64,000 bases of DNA from CAYJDG01 sp964368875 (lineage in GTDB: Bacteria > Pseudomonadota > Alphaproteobacteria > Micavibrionales > Micavibrionaceae). The notes below the pieces were generated by a model. That model worked only from the letters and a program-made list of their open reading frames with translations, made no database searches and was not told where the DNA came from. Both the position numbers and the translations under genes were made by a program. Below, in pieces: positions 36,942-46,250 of the stretch (positions are counted from its first letter, which is position 1; the number at the start of each line of letters is the position of its first letter). The stretch lies in contig CAYJDG010000003.1 of the NCBI GenBank assembly GCA_964368875.1, positions 1 through 64,000 of the forward strand. The letters run 5' to 3'.

Positions 36942-39900
36942 TCAGTTATAGGATTTTTTGGTTTGCTTAGGCGGGGGCGTATCGGCCTCATCGCTGTCGC
37001 CATCCATATCGATGCCGCCTTCAAAGAGGATCGAGCGCAAGAAGCCCGGCGTGAGCACCGAGAGGGGATTGACGAACACGCGCGGATTATCAGACGGGCC
37101 TTTCATCGCATAGGTCGCGGCAATGATCCCGCCATTCTTGCCGCCTGTCAGCAATGATCCGATAATCGGAATGCTCGAGACCACCTTATTGATCTCAGAC
37201 ATCGGCACAAACGTCCCACTGATATCCATGGTACCTTTGGTCTGGTTGACCGTACCGCCAAAGCTGAGCCCAATCGATGCGCCTGAAGTACGGCCATTAT
37301 TCACACTGATCACGCGGCCATTCGGCGTATCTTTCCAGATAAAATCAGTGCGTAGTTTGGAAAACGAAATGCCTTTGTTTTGCAGGAGCTGGTTGACTCC
37401 GGAAAGGCTGAGGCCATTGACCAGCTGGGCCAGTGCGGGCGCTTTGACGACACTGAAATCCTTGATCGTAGCCGTACCCTTGAGATCGTTTAGTTGACCG
37501 CCTGAAATCTGTTTGCCATCAACGTTAAGCGTGCCACCAATCATGTTGTCGTAAATATCAAAAGCACGCAGCGTTTGTCCAGCATCAGCTGCGAGAACCT
37601 TGAGAGTCATAACGCCGCTCTGATCCGGCTTCATTATTGTATGGAATGAACCCTTGCCGATGGTCGCAATCAAATCAAGATCGGTCACATGACCCTGCGG
37701 ATTGACAGCCACGGCAAGGGTCGTACTCTTAATCACCTGATCCGCGTCATCACCTGTGCGCATAATGTCTGTTTTCGCATTCAGAGTAACGGCGGGGGAC
37801 GGCTTCTCGGGGCCATCAGGCGTTGGATCAGGTTTCAGGAAGGCCCGGCCATCAAGCTTGCTGCCCGTTATAGTAAATGCGAGCACGTTCGGGCCGCTCT
37901 GCGTAAATTTCATGGCGAAATTATTCTCGCCGCCGAGCGTCACCTGATTAAATGATCCGGATTTGACGTCCCATTCCTTGCCAACTGTACCAAAGGCCAG
38001 CTTCCCGCCAGTGGCTTTGTCATTGCCCATGATGACATCAAGATCACGAATTTCCTGAACCTGATTATTCTTCAGGACGACAACGCAATTCAACGTTCCA
38101 GGCGCACCGACAGGTTTGGTGAAATAAATCGGTTCGACCACCGCCAGCGCAGGGGTCAGATCGGCTTTGGTATCGATAACGACATCCCCGCGTTTCACTT
38201 CCTTATAGTGAATTTCAAGCGGGAGCGTGCCAGTGATAAACTGACTGATATTAAGACCCAGCGTTTTGCGAATCTCTTCATCAGTTTCTATTTTCGCAAC
38301 AATGTCGCTGGCATAGGGCGCCGTCGCCGGATCGATATATTCACTATAGATAAGGTCAATCGGCGCACTGTTGAGCAAGCCCTTACCGCTGATGGCGAAG
38401 GCCCCGTCGGCAACCTTCAGGGCGAACGGGCCTCCGCTCAGATCCATACCCCGCACAATCTTAGGTAATTTGAGTGAATTCAGTGTTGCATCGACCTTCA
38501 CCTTAACCTGATCGACGGGCAAATCTTTGAGGGCTGGGAAGGTTACTTCCACTTTATAATCCCCCTGCCCGGCTACGTCTTTGGGATTAACGCCGATCGT
38601 CTTACCGAGATTTATTGGTTCCTTCGCGATGTAATCAAAAACATTCGCGACCGGACCGTTGAGATCAGCGAGGATAGTTACCATCCCGATCTTGCTGATA
38701 TCCGAAGTCAGTTCGGTGATCGTCACACGACCCGATTTGATCGTCAGGTCGCCGATTTTTCCTGAATCAATCTCGATATCCAGCGTGTCATCTTTTAGGG
38801 TAGCGCGGCCTTTCGACTGGGTCGCCGGGGTAAGTGGCGCGCGGTAATCGGTGCTGAGATTTTCAAAATCGAACATCCCATCGATATCCTTGCCCGTGAT
38901 GCTGCCCGGATCATCCTCGGGAATACGTGCCGTCACGGCAAGATTGCGCAACGTTGCCTTGCTCAGGCGCTTCGTCAGCCAGTCTGCCGCATGGGTATCC
39001 TGATAAGCTGCAGGCCACAAAGCCGCAATCTGCATCAACGTGATTTCAGGAATCGACACGCGGACCGGTAGGACCGCTTTACCGTCCGGCCCGACTTCGC
39101 GCTCTGCTGAAATACTGAAGGTCGTATCATTGACCTGAAGATTGGTATTCGAAATCGAAAATCGGTTGTGCGGCTTATCATAGGCAAGATTAATGGAGAG
39201 ATTCTTGTATGCGAATTGATCTTCACGCTCAGGGTTCAGGCGGATCGTGCCTTCAGGTGACCGTACCGCCATGATCGCAGAACGCAGTGTCCACTCAGGA
39301 GTGAGTTCGCCTTCGATGATGCCATTAACCAGCATATGCTGACCCTTGAGCATCGGCAGATCGGTAAAGGTGCGTGCAAGGCGTGCGACATCGGAATCAC
39401 GAATATCTGCGCTGTAGCTAAACCCGCCATCTTTGAGTTTTGCAACCCGCGCACTCAACGACGCCATAGTGACGCGGTCGGGTGGCTGATAGCTGGCGGA
39501 TAGATCGATGGCGTCTTCATTGCGATTGAGATGGAGATTGATTTTTGGCAACGCCCACACCGTTTTAAGGATACGATCTTCAGCAATCAACTTAGCAGCA
39601 GTGATATTGACGCTGCGCAAATTTTCGAAGAGGCGCAGCGATTTATCCGGTAAATCACCGCCCAGAAAAAGGGCATCACCAAACTGCCGGATCGTCGGCT
39701 GTGGCAAAGGAACGACAGGAACGTCTCCAGTTTCTGCAGGCGTTTCATCCGTATCGGCAACCAGCAAGCGGTAGCTGCCGTCAAGATCACGGATGATCCG
39801 GATCACCGGGTTGCGCAGATAAATTGTTTCTGGCTGGATTTTTCCAATCAGCAGCGGCAGGATTTCAAACTGTAACCCGACTTCGCCGATATGGATTTTC

Positions 39901-40187
39901 TCCTGGCCATTTTCAAGAATGGTAAAATTGGAGAGATTGATATCAGGAGAGCCTTCGAGCTTTGGCCATTCGGCGACAATTTTTTCAAACGTTACGCTGA
40001 CATTCTGCGTCTCATCCTGAAACGCGTCACGGACATAATCGCCGGCAAAGGTCAGGTCGATAGGCCCCTGCGAGAATTTCCAAACCACGACCACCAGCAA
40101 TACAATCCCGAGCAGAAACAAACCCGCCAGCAGGTGCATCAGGAAGAAGAAGGTATGGCGGGTAAATTTGAGAGTTTTGCGGATCAC
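36942..40187 (-). CDS. AsmA/YhdP-like giant envelope protein (DUF3971)
   Basis: The 1081-residue protein has one N-terminal membrane helix (FFFLMHLLAGLFLLGIVLLV), then a very long beta-rich region in the periplasm (DUF3971), and the AsmA-like C-terminal region near residues 880-1030 (GGTLNVDGKQISGGQLND, then SIGLSFGGTVNQTKGTMDI). Proteins of this type form hydrophobic grooves that bridge the periplasm and are thought to move phospholipids to the outer membrane. The C-terminus (DEADTPPPKQTKKSYN) is charged. It is a single gene divergent from bcp. Confidence 0.88.
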   Translation of the reverse strand: MIRKTLKFTRHTFFFLMHLLAGLFLLGIVLLVVVVWKFSQGPIDLTFAGDYVRDAFQDETQNVSVTFEKIVAEWPKLEGSPDINLSNFTILENGQEKIHIGEVGLQFEILPLLIGKIQPETIYLRNPVIRIIRDLDGSYRLLVADTDETPAETGDVPVVPLPQPTIRQFGDALFLGGDLPDKSLRLFENLRSVNITAAKLIAEDRILKTVWALPKINLHLNRNEDAIDLSASYQPPDRVTMASLSARVAKLKDGGFSYSADIRDSDVARLARTFTDLPMLKGQHMLVNGIIEGELTPEWTLRSAIMAVRSPEGTIRLNPEREDQFAYKNLSINLAYDKPHNRFSISNTNLQVNDTTFSISAEREVGPDGKAVLPVRVSIPEITLMQIAALWPAAYQDTHAADWLTKRLSKATLRNLAVTARIPEDDPGSITGKDIDGMFDFENLSTDYRAPLTPATQSKGRATLKDDTLDIEIDSGKIGDLTIKSGRVTITELTSDISKIGMVTILADLNGPVANVFDYIAKEPINLGKTIGVNPKDVAGQGDYKVEVTFPALKDLPVDQVKVKVDATLNSLKLPKIVRGMDLSGGPFALKVADGAFAISGKGLLNSAPIDLIYSEYIDPATAPYASDIVAKIETDEEIRKTLGLNISQFITGTLPLEIHYKEVKRGDVVIDTKADLTPALAVVEPIYFTKPVGAPGTLNCVVVLKNNQVQEIRDLDVIMGNDKATGGKLAFGTVGKEWDVKSGSFNQVTLGGENNFAMKFTQSGPNVLAFTITGSKLDGRAFLKPDPTPDGPEKPSPAVTLNAKTDIMRTGDDADQVIKSTTLAVAVNPQGHVTDLDLIATIGKGSFHTIMKPDQSGVMTLKVLAADAGQTLRAFDIYDNMIGGTLNVDGKQISGGQLNDLKGTATIKDFSVVKAPALAQLVNGLSLSGVNQLLQNKGISFSKLRTDFIWKDTPNGRVISVNNGRTSGASIGLSFGGTVNQTKGTMDISGTFVPMSEINKVVSSIPIIGSLLTGGKNGGIIAATYAMKGPSDNPRVFVNPLSVLTPGFLRSILFEGGIDMDGDSDEADTPPPKQTKKSYN

Positions 40188-40294
40188 GACGGGGCCGGTT
40201 TATCGAAATATAACAAAGGGATATGAAGTTCAGGGAGCTATGATACCATCCACCTTTCCAATCTGCACTACTTGAATAACAGGAGAACTGCGCA

Positions 40295-40765
40295 ATGCCT
40301 GCACCAAAACTTGGCTTAAAAGCACCGGATTTCAATCTGCCCAGTAGTGGTGGGGATAAACTTCGCCTTTCAGATTTAAAAGGTCAGTTTGTGGTGCTTT
40401 ATTTTTACCCCAAGGACGACACCTCAGGTTGTACGAAAGAAGCATGCTCCTTCAGCGAAAATATCGCTGCGCTCAACCGCATCAAGGCAAAAGTTATCGG
40501 TGTCTCGCGCGACAGCCTCGCCTCGCATGAGAAATTCATCGCCAAATACGGTCTCAAATTCCCGCTACTATCGGATGAAGACGGTGCAGTGTGCGAGAAA
40601 TACGGAGTCTGGGTTGAGAAATCGATGTATGGCAAAAAATATATGGGCATCGACCGCTCAACCTTCCTGATCGGCCCAGACGGTAAAATCCTCCAGATCT
40701 GGAAGAAGGTGAAAGTGCCGGGGCATGTCGACGAAGTGCTGGCCGCGCTTAAGGCTGCAGCCTGA
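40295..40765 (+). CDS. bcp: Thioredoxin-dependent peroxiredoxin Bcp/PrxQ
   Basis: The 156-residue peroxidase reduces hydrogen peroxide and organic hydroperoxides. The peroxidatic cysteine lies in YFYPKDDTSGCTKEACSF with the resolving cysteine five residues later, the atypical two-cysteine arrangement of the Q-type family. VIGVSRDSLASHEKF and the RSTFLIGPDGKI strand are typical. AGGAG lies 8 nt before the ATG. A strong terminator follows directly. It is monocistronic and divergent from the AsmA-like gene. Confidence 0.95.
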   Translation: MPAPKLGLKAPDFNLPSSGGDKLRLSDLKGQFVVLYFYPKDDTSGCTKEACSFSENIAALNRIKAKVIGVSRDSLASHEKFIAKYGLKFPLLSDEDGAVCEKYGVWVEKSMYGKKYMGIDRSTFLIGPDGKILQIWKKVKVPGHVDEVLAALKAAA

Positions 40766-40775
40766 TATAAAAAAA

Positions 40776-40801
40776 CCCGCCACATCCGGCGGGTTTTTTT
40801 T
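40776..40801. terminator. Bidirectional Rho-independent terminator
   Basis: CCCGCC, loop ACATCC, GGCGGG (40776-40793), with A7 before and T8 after. It serves the bcp gene and the convergent hydrolase gene from both sides. Confidence 0.92.
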
Positions 40802-40807
40802 AGAGCT

Positions 40808-41530
40808 CTAAGCGGCCTTTTTACGGGGCTTGGCGACTTTCTCTTCGGCTGCCGGTTTTGGCAGAAGGCCTTGCAGCTTGACGGCATTGGTGCCGACACC
40901 GCGCAGGTTGAGATAGTCATGAACATGCTCAACCATCAGGTCGACATGTTCGTTGTAGAAGTGATTGGCCCCGTCGACGACGCGGTAATCGATCTTGATA
41001 CCTTTTTGCAGGTTCAGGCGCTGGACCATTTTCTCGACGCTAGGTTCAGGGACAATGTTGTCCTTGTTGCCATGAATGACGATACCCGATTGCGGGCACG
41101 GCGCGAGGAAGCTGAAATCGATTTCGTTGGCTGGTGGGCTGATCGTGACGAAGCCTTTGATCTCGGGGCGACGCATCAGGAGTTGCATTCCGATCCACGC
41201 GCCGAAATTGTAACCGGCGATCCAGACATACGGTGCATTCGGATTGAGCGCCTGCATCCAGTCGAGTGCGGCAGCCGCATCGGAGAGCTCGCCTTCACCT
41301 TTATCATGGACACCCTGACTTGCGCCGACACCGCGGAAGTTGAAGCGGCAGGTTGAAAACCCGTGTGCGACAAAAGCCTGATAAACGGCGTAAGGGATTT
41401 TATGATTCATTGTGCCGCCGCGTTCCGGATTCGGATGGAGCACAAGAGCCAAAGGGGCATTCGGTGTTTTAGAGTGAGAGTAGCGCGCTTCCAGACGGCC
41501 AGCTGGGCCGTTGATAATGATTTCTGGCAT
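40808..41530 (-). CDS. Alpha/beta hydrolase-fold protein with Asn at the nucleophile position
   Basis: The 240-residue protein fits the COG2945-type alpha/beta hydrolases: LALVLHPNPERGGTMNHK, FRGVGASQG, the nucleophile elbow, IVIHGNKDNIVP (acid) and VDGANHFY (histidine). The elbow, however, reads GYNFGAW, so the catalytic serine of GxSxG is replaced by Asn108 (codon AAT). Either the protein is a non-catalytic member or it uses another mechanism. A C-terminal Lys-rich tail (AEEKVAKPRKKAA) is present. It shares a bidirectional terminator with bcp. Confidence 0.85.
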   Translation of the reverse strand: MPEIIINGPAGRLEARYSHSKTPNAPLALVLHPNPERGGTMNHKIPYAVYQAFVAHGFSTCRFNFRGVGASQGVHDKGEGELSDAAAALDWMQALNPNAPYVWIAGYNFGAWIGMQLLMRRPEIKGFVTISPPANEIDFSFLAPCPQSGIVIHGNKDNIVPEPSVEKMVQRLNLQKGIKIDYRVVDGANHFYNEHVDLMVEHVHDYLNLRGVGTNAVKLQGLLPKPAAEEKVAKPRKKAA

Positions 41531-41727
41531 GTAGGTCCCGGTATCTATTTGTTTTAAGTTATAATTTTCTGCACCGAGATATAGCTTATCCGAATCGTCC
41601 CTGTCTAATTATTTCGCATAAACCTTTGATTCTATTGTGGATATTTACTGGACTTATGATTTTTCAAGCTTGAACTTGGAGAAATCCCTTCCCAAGCCCG
41701 GATTGCCGCTTTAAGCAGAGAACACCC

Positions 41728-42831
41728 ATGAAAAACGCCATCTATCTCGATTACAACGCGACCACCCCGATCCGGCCCGAGGTTATCAGCCGGATGGGTG
41801 AAATCATGGCCTTGCCGGGGAATGCGTCATCGATTCATGGCCCCGGTCGCGAGGCCCGCAAGGTGATCGAAGATGCCCGCGCGCAACTCGCCGCACCGCT
41901 GGATGTCGGCCCGCAGCAGATCATCTTCAATTCAGGCGCAACCGAAGGCAACAACACCATTCTCAAAGGGTTCGCCGGTAAGCGTGTACTCGTCTCGGCC
42001 ATCGAACATGCTTCAGTGATCGAGAGCGGTGTCACGACTGAGATCATTCCCGTGACAGCAGAGGGCGTGGTCGATCTCGAAGCCTATAAACGCATTCTTT
42101 ATAATGGCGAAAGTCCGGGTCTTGTTTCGGTCATGCTCGTTAACAATGAGACTGGTGTAATTCAACCCGTGGCAGAGATTGCTGCTCTCGCGCATGAAGC
42201 AGGCGCACTCGTTCACTGTGATGCCGTGCAGGCGTTGGGACGCATTCCATTTACTCGTGAAAGTCTCGGCGTTGATTTCCTGACACTCTCTGCGCATAAA
42301 CTCGGCGGGCCGCAGGGTGCGGGCGCAATCATCATGGCCGCGAAGGCCCCCTTGCCTAAACTCATTCATGGCGGCGGGCAGGAACGCCGCCAGCGTGCGG
42401 GCACAGAAAACGTTGCAGCCATCGCCGGTTTCGGGCTTGCCGCAAAGCTGGCTGTCGAACACATGGCGCAGTATCTGGCGCTGGCCGCCAAACGCGACGC
42501 TCTTGAAGAATATTTGCTCACCTCTACCAACGGTCTGCGCATCCATGGCCGTAACGCGCCGCGCGTGGCCAATACTATCTCTTTGTCGCTGACCGGAACG
42601 ACCAGCGAAACCCTTTTGATGGCCTTTGATCTGGAAGGCGTTGCGCTCAGTTCCGGCTCTGCCTGCTCCAGCGGGACGGTCAAGCCGTCGCATGTCCTTC
42701 TCGCCATGGGCATCTCTGAAGAAGAAGCCAAGTGCGCGTTGCGCATTTCATTCGGCTGGCAAACTACTGATGCGGAGCTTGAAGATTTTAAAGCTGCGTG
42801 GGATAAGGTGCGCGCAAGGATTTTGAAATAA
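41728..42831 (+). CDS. Cysteine desulfurase (IscS/NifS type)
   Basis: The PLP enzyme releases sulfur from cysteine for Fe-S clusters and thiolated tRNA. The 367-residue protein has the N-terminal IYLDYNATTPIRPEV, the ATEGNN block, the Schiff-base lysine Lys191 in SAHKLGGPQGAG, and the persulfide cysteine in SSGSACSSGTVKPSHVL. Gene order desulfurase-ferredoxin recalls isc operons, but iscU and iscA are absent here. The stop overlaps the ferredoxin start by one base (TAATG). MnmA, which takes its sulfur, lies 1.4 kb downstream. Confidence 0.93.
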   Translation: MKNAIYLDYNATTPIRPEVISRMGEIMALPGNASSIHGPGREARKVIEDARAQLAAPLDVGPQQIIFNSGATEGNNTILKGFAGKRVLVSAIEHASVIESGVTTEIIPVTAEGVVDLEAYKRILYNGESPGLVSVMLVNNETGVIQPVAEIAALAHEAGALVHCDAVQALGRIPFTRESLGVDFLTLSAHKLGGPQGAGAIIMAAKAPLPKLIHGGGQERRQRAGTENVAAIAGFGLAAKLAVEHMAQYLALAAKRDALEEYLLTSTNGLRIHGRNAPRVANTISLSLTGTTSETLLMAFDLEGVALSSGSACSSGTVKPSHVLLAMGISEEEAKCALRISFGWQTTDAELEDFKAAWDKVRARILK

Positions 42832-43175
42832 TGCCTAAGGTTACATTTATACAGATCGATGGATCTGAAAAAATCGTCGAGGCCCCGCTCGGTCTTTCGA
42901 TCATGGAAGTTGCCGTGCGCCATAGCATGGATAAAATCGAAGGCGCATGTGGCGGCTCGCTCGCCTGTGCGACCTGCCATGTCTATGTTCACCCCGATTG
43001 GTGGGACAAGGTCATGCCGGATGACGGTGAGATTTCCGAAGCCGAGGAGGACATGCTTGATCTTGCCTTCCACCTGACGACAAAATCGCGGCTCTCCTGT
43101 CAGATTATCGTACGCCCGGAGCTTGATGGCCTGATCCTCGCCCTGCCCGGCAGCAAGCCAGCGTGGCTTGCTTAA
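42831..43175 (+). CDS. fdx: Adrenodoxin-type [2Fe-2S] ferredoxin
   Basis: This 114-residue electron carrier has cysteine ligands at Cys40, Cys46, Cys49 (GACGGSLACATCH) and Cys90 (RLSCQ), the spacing of ISC-type and adrenodoxin-like ferredoxins. The acidic EISEAEEDMLDLAF helix is the usual partner-binding surface. It is translationally coupled to the desulfurase gene by TAATG and probably supplies electrons for Fe-S cluster assembly. Confidence 0.94.
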   Translation: MPKVTFIQIDGSEKIVEAPLGLSIMEVAVRHSMDKIEGACGGSLACATCHVYVHPDWWDKVMPDDGEISEAEEDMLDLAFHLTTKSRLSCQIIVRPELDGLILALPGSKPAWLA

Positions 43176-43247
43176 GCTTCTCCACACCGCCTTGACTTCC
43201 CCCACGCACCGTCCCACTCTCTAAAAAAATATATAACAGAGGTTTCT

Positions 43248-43586
43248 ATGGGACATATGCGTGAACTGGCACCCGATCTGGGTGCGGAGTTTATTTCTTC
43301 AGCCAGCACAATCCCCGTCGTACATGTCAAAGTTCTGTTGAGTGATGATGAGTTACGTCAGCTTGGCGAATGGCATGAAGAAAAAGAAGGCTGCGAGCCC
43401 GGCGAGGGTACCGTGACCCCCGTGTGGATCAAACAGGACGACGGCAGCTGGGCGCAGGGCAGCTGCAGTTGGGAAGCGATCATCAGCGATATAAAAGAAC
43501 AGATCAAAATCATGCAGCTCTACCTGCTGGAACCCACGCAGCATGAAAAGATTTTTGGCTCTCCGCCAGGTCCCTATCGCCACTAG
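43248..43586 (+). CDS. Hypothetical protein, 112 residues
   Basis: I do not recognise this acidic cytoplasmic protein. It has two cysteines (EGCEPGEG and GSCSW), several tryptophans and a C-terminal amphipathic helix (SDIKEQIKIMQLYLLEP). AGAGG 7 nt before the ATG supports the start. It lies 72 bp after the ferredoxin gene and converges with the 154-residue orphan gene, 8 bp apart. Confidence 0.65.
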   Translation: MGHMRELAPDLGAEFISSASTIPVVHVKVLLSDDELRQLGEWHEEKEGCEPGEGTVTPVWIKQDDGSWAQGSCSWEAIISDIKEQIKIMQLYLLEPTQHEKIFGSPPGPYRH

Positions 43587-43594
43587 AGCGAGGA

Positions 43595-44059
43595 TCAGAT
43601 CTCGTTGCGCGGGTGGTAATGCTCGTTCGAGGCATCCATCTCCGGCACAAGGCTCAGATCAGCCATTTCTTCCAGAGCGTAAAGTCGCATATCGCGTCCG
43701 CGCAGCGGTGCCCCCTTAGGCCGCATCTCGTCTTCAGGATCGAGCGCCGCCACGAAGGTTGACGCAAGGCCGCTTTGACGGCGCAGCATACGCATAAGCA
43801 AGCCGCGGTCTTTATCCTGTAATCCATAGGAAGCGATCACATTGGTCAGCGCAGAGCGGAATGCCGTGCGCAAAAGCTGATCGGGGGATTGCTCACACAA
43901 AGTCAGCGTTTCTTTCATCAAAGCCTGAGCGGCCCTGAAACGCATATCCGGAGAATTGCGCCGCTCCTCACCGCGTGGAATGAGCAGCTCAATCCCGCCA
44001 CCCGGTACTTCTTCCAGCCCTTGATCGCCATCACTGGCCTCTTGGTATTGCCTGCGCAT
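43595..44059 (-). CDS. Hypothetical protein, 154 residues
   Basis: I know no family for this protein. The start at 44059 has a strong GGGAG site 8 nt upstream; the longer frame further upstream lacks one. It is helical and Arg/Leu/Glu-rich (LLRTAFRSALTNVIASYGLQ, then GLLMRMLRRQSG), with a single cysteine and neither signal nor membrane segment. It is divergent from mnmA, 142 bp between starts. Confidence 0.65.
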   Translation of the reverse strand: MRRQYQEASDGDQGLEEVPGGGIELLIPRGEERRNSPDMRFRAAQALMKETLTLCEQSPDQLLRTAFRSALTNVIASYGLQDKDRGLLMRMLRRQSGLASTFVAALDPEDEMRPKGAPLRGRDMRLYALEEMADLSLVPEMDASNEHYHPRNEI

Positions 44060-44201
44060 AATTTCACTCCCGGTTCTACTCAGAGCGGCTTTTTGAACGC
44101 CGCTTGGCCAAAGTCTTAGCCTGCGCCCCCAGCTTTTTCCAGAAAAATATAATATGGTAATTAAGTTGCGTTTCTTAACCTTTCTGCCTATAGTCCCCGC
44201 C

Positions 44202-45344
44202 ATGAATTCATTGGGCTTCAACAAAGAACCGAAAGATACCCGCGTGGTCGTCGCCATGTCGGGCGGAGTCGATTCGTCCGTCACTGCCGCGCTGCTGCAC
44301 GAACAAGGCTATGACGTCGTCGGCATTACGCTGCAATTGTATGATTACGGCGCGGCGATTGACCGTAAGGGCGCATGCTGCGCTGGGCAGGATATTTATG
44401 ACGCGAAACGCGTCGCTGAAGAACTCGGCTTCCCGCATTACGTGCTCAACTACGAAGACAATTTCAAAGAAGCTGTTATCGACGATTTCGTCGAGACCTA
44501 CCTCAAGGGCGAAACGCCGATACCGTGCGTGCGCTGTAACCAGAGCGTCAAATTTAAAGACCTCCTTAAGATGGCCCGCGATCTCAACGCTGATTGCATG
44601 GCGACCGGCCATTACGTTCAGCGCGTCATGAACGATGCAACTGGCAAGGCTGAACTGCGGCGCGCTGTCGATGCAGGCAAGGACCAGAGCTATTTTCTGT
44701 TTGCGACCACACAGGATCAGCTTGATTTCCTACGTTTTCCGCTCGGCGGCTGGACTAAAGAGGTTACGCGGCAGCATGCAGACCGCTTAGGTCTTACCAA
44801 CGCCGCGAAGCCGGATTCTCAGGATATTTGTTTCGTACCAAACGGTGATTACGCAAGCGTCGTCAAAAAAATCCGCCCCGATGCCGAGCGTCCGGGCGAG
44901 ATTGTGCACATCGATGGCCGTGTGCTTGGTGAACATGCAGGCGTGCTGCATTACACCGTCGGCCAACGTAAAGGCATCGGTATTGGCGGCGGCGTGACCG
45001 AGAACAACGATCCGCTTTATGTCGTTGCGCTGGATGCACAGGCTGCAAAAGTTGTCGTCGGCCCGAAAACGGCGCTGGCCCGAGATATCGTGCGCGTCAA
45101 AGAGTCCGTATGGCTGGAGACCAGTTCCGAACCGATGAAGATTTCCGTCAAGCTGCGCTCGATGACGCGGCCTGTGAATGCAACCCTGCACCAGACCTCT
45201 GCCACCACCGCCGAGATTCATCTCGATGACGCTCAGTTTGGGATTTCTCCCGGTCAGGCAGCAGTCTGCTACCTTGGCGACAGGGTCATTGGCGGCGGCT
45301 GGATCGCTGGAACCGCGCACTCATCCCTCTCGTTAGCTGCATAA
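44202..45344 (+). CDS. mnmA: tRNA-specific 2-thiouridylase MnmA
   Basis: MnmA installs the 2-thio group on U34 of tRNA-Glu, -Gln and -Lys, using sulfur delivered from a cysteine desulfurase. The 380-residue protein has the PP-loop SGGVDSS, a catalytic cysteine in IPCVRCNQSVKF, the second in PDSQDICFVP, and the C-terminal beta-barrel (HYTVGQRKGIGIGGG). The start at 44202 fits the family, although no ribosome site is obvious. An EcfG-like element lies within the last codons and may drive the next gene. Confidence 0.95.
   Translation: MNSLGFNKEPKDTRVVVAMSGGVDSSVTAALLHEQGYDVVGITLQLYDYGAAIDRKGACCAGQDIYDAKRVAEELGFPHYVLNYEDNFKEAVIDDFVETYLKGETPIPCVRCNQSVKFKDLLKMARDLNADCMATGHYVQRVMNDATGKAELRRAVDAGKDQSYFLFATTQDQLDFLRFPLGGWTKEVTRQHADRLGLTNAAKPDSQDICFVPNGDYASVVKKIRPDAERPGEIVHIDGRVLGEHAGVLHYTVGQRKGIGIGGGVTENNDPLYVVALDAQAAKVVVGPKTALARDIVRVKESVWLETSSEPMKISVKLRSMTRPVNATLHQTSATTAEIHLDDAQFGISPGQAAVCYLGDRVIGGGWIAGTAHSSLSLAA
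45309..45334 (+). promoter_or_regulatory. EcfG-type promoter candidate for the secreted hydrolase gene
   Basis: GGAAC (45309-45313), 17 bases, CGTT (45331-45334), 51 bp before the ATG at 45386. It sits inside the end of mnmA. About one chance match to this consensus is expected in a window of this size, so position is the main support. Confidence 0.5.
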
Positions 45345-45385
45345 AATTCCTTTATACTGCGTTCCTCATCATTAAGGAGAATCCC

Positions 45386-46165
45386 ATGTCCATGTCTCTT
45401 CGCGCCCTGCTGCTTTCATTGCTTTGCCTGACCGTCTCGCCCGCTTTTGCCGGAGAACCTTTTGCCTATAAAGATGGTGACACGGAGCTTGAAGGGTATT
45501 TCGCCCGCACCGATGCACCAGCCCCGGCCCCGGTCGTCCTGATCGTGCACCAATGGAAAGGCCTCGGCGAATATGAGAAAAGCCGCGCTGATATGCTGGC
45601 CAAGGAAGGCTACAACGCCTTCGCCATCGACATGTATGGTAAGGGCGTGCGCCCGAAAGACCTCGATGAGGCCGGAAAATTCGCAGGCAAGTATAAAGGT
45701 GACTCCGCTCTCGCACGTAAGCGAGTCCATGCCGCTATTGCGCAAATTCAGGCGATGAGCAGCGTCGGCCCGCAGATCGCCATCATCGGCTATTGCTTCG
45801 GCGGCACCATGGCGCTTGAAGCGGCCCGCGCGGGCGAGCCTCTCGCCGCAGTGGTCAGCTTCCACGGCGGCCTCGCGACCAAAGCCCCGGCGGAAAAAGG
45901 CGCGATCAAGGAAGCTATTCAGGTTCACCACGGTGCGGACGATCCCTATGTGAAGCCCGAAGAAGTTGCCGCCTTCAAGGAAGAAATGCAAAACGCTGGC
46001 GCGGACATGACCTTCTACGCCTATCCCGGCGCAGTCCACAGCTTCACTGAAAAAGAAGCCGGCAACGACAATTCTAAGGGCGCGGCCTATAACGAAGCCG
46101 CCGACAAAGAGAGCTGGTCGCGCAGCCTCGCCTTCCTGAAAGAGGCGTTTAACAAAGCCAAATAA
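45386..46165 (+). CDS. Secreted dienelactone hydrolase family protein
   Basis: The 259-residue protein has a signal peptide ending SPAFAG and an alpha/beta-hydrolase fold with a cysteine nucleophile, Cys137 in GYCFGG, the acid in HHGADDPYVKPEE and the histidine in GAVHSFTEKEAGND. This cysteine triad is the hallmark of dienelactone hydrolases; the natural substrate of the periplasmic group is mostly unknown. AAGGAGA lies just before the start. A probable EcfG-type promoter upstream points to stress expression. Confidence 0.9.
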   Translation: MSMSLRALLLSLLCLTVSPAFAGEPFAYKDGDTELEGYFARTDAPAPAPVVLIVHQWKGLGEYEKSRADMLAKEGYNAFAIDMYGKGVRPKDLDEAGKFAGKYKGDSALARKRVHAAIAQIQAMSSVGPQIAIIGYCFGGTMALEAARAGEPLAAVVSFHGGLATKAPAEKGAIKEAIQVHHGADDPYVKPEEVAAFKEEMQNAGADMTFYAYPGAVHSFTEKEAGNDNSKGAAYNEAADKESWSRSLAFLKEAFNKAK

Positions 46166-46204
46166 CCCGGAAATCAAGCGCCTGCGGCACCCTGGCCGCA
46201 GAGC

Positions 46205-46233
46205 TTGACAGAACCCGGCTAAACGGCGATAAA
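46205..46233 (+). promoter_or_regulatory. Sigma-70-type promoter of tRNA-Met
   Basis: TTGACA (46205-46210), 17 bases, GATAAA (46228-46233), 17 bases before the mature tRNA 5' end. The -35 box is perfect and the spacing ideal. Confidence 0.75.
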
Positions 46234-46250
46234 CGCCTCCTCAAAACCAT

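Noticed and set aside
41663..41674. Palindrome TTCAAGCTTGAA upstream of the cysteine desulfurase gene
   Set aside because: A 6-bp half-site palindrome is expected many times in 64 kb, and no known regulator motif matches.
46182..46201. Hairpin CTGCGGC/GCCGCAG after the secreted hydrolase gene
   Set aside because: No T-run follows on either strand; it could be a Rho-dependent end or chance, so I do not call a terminator.
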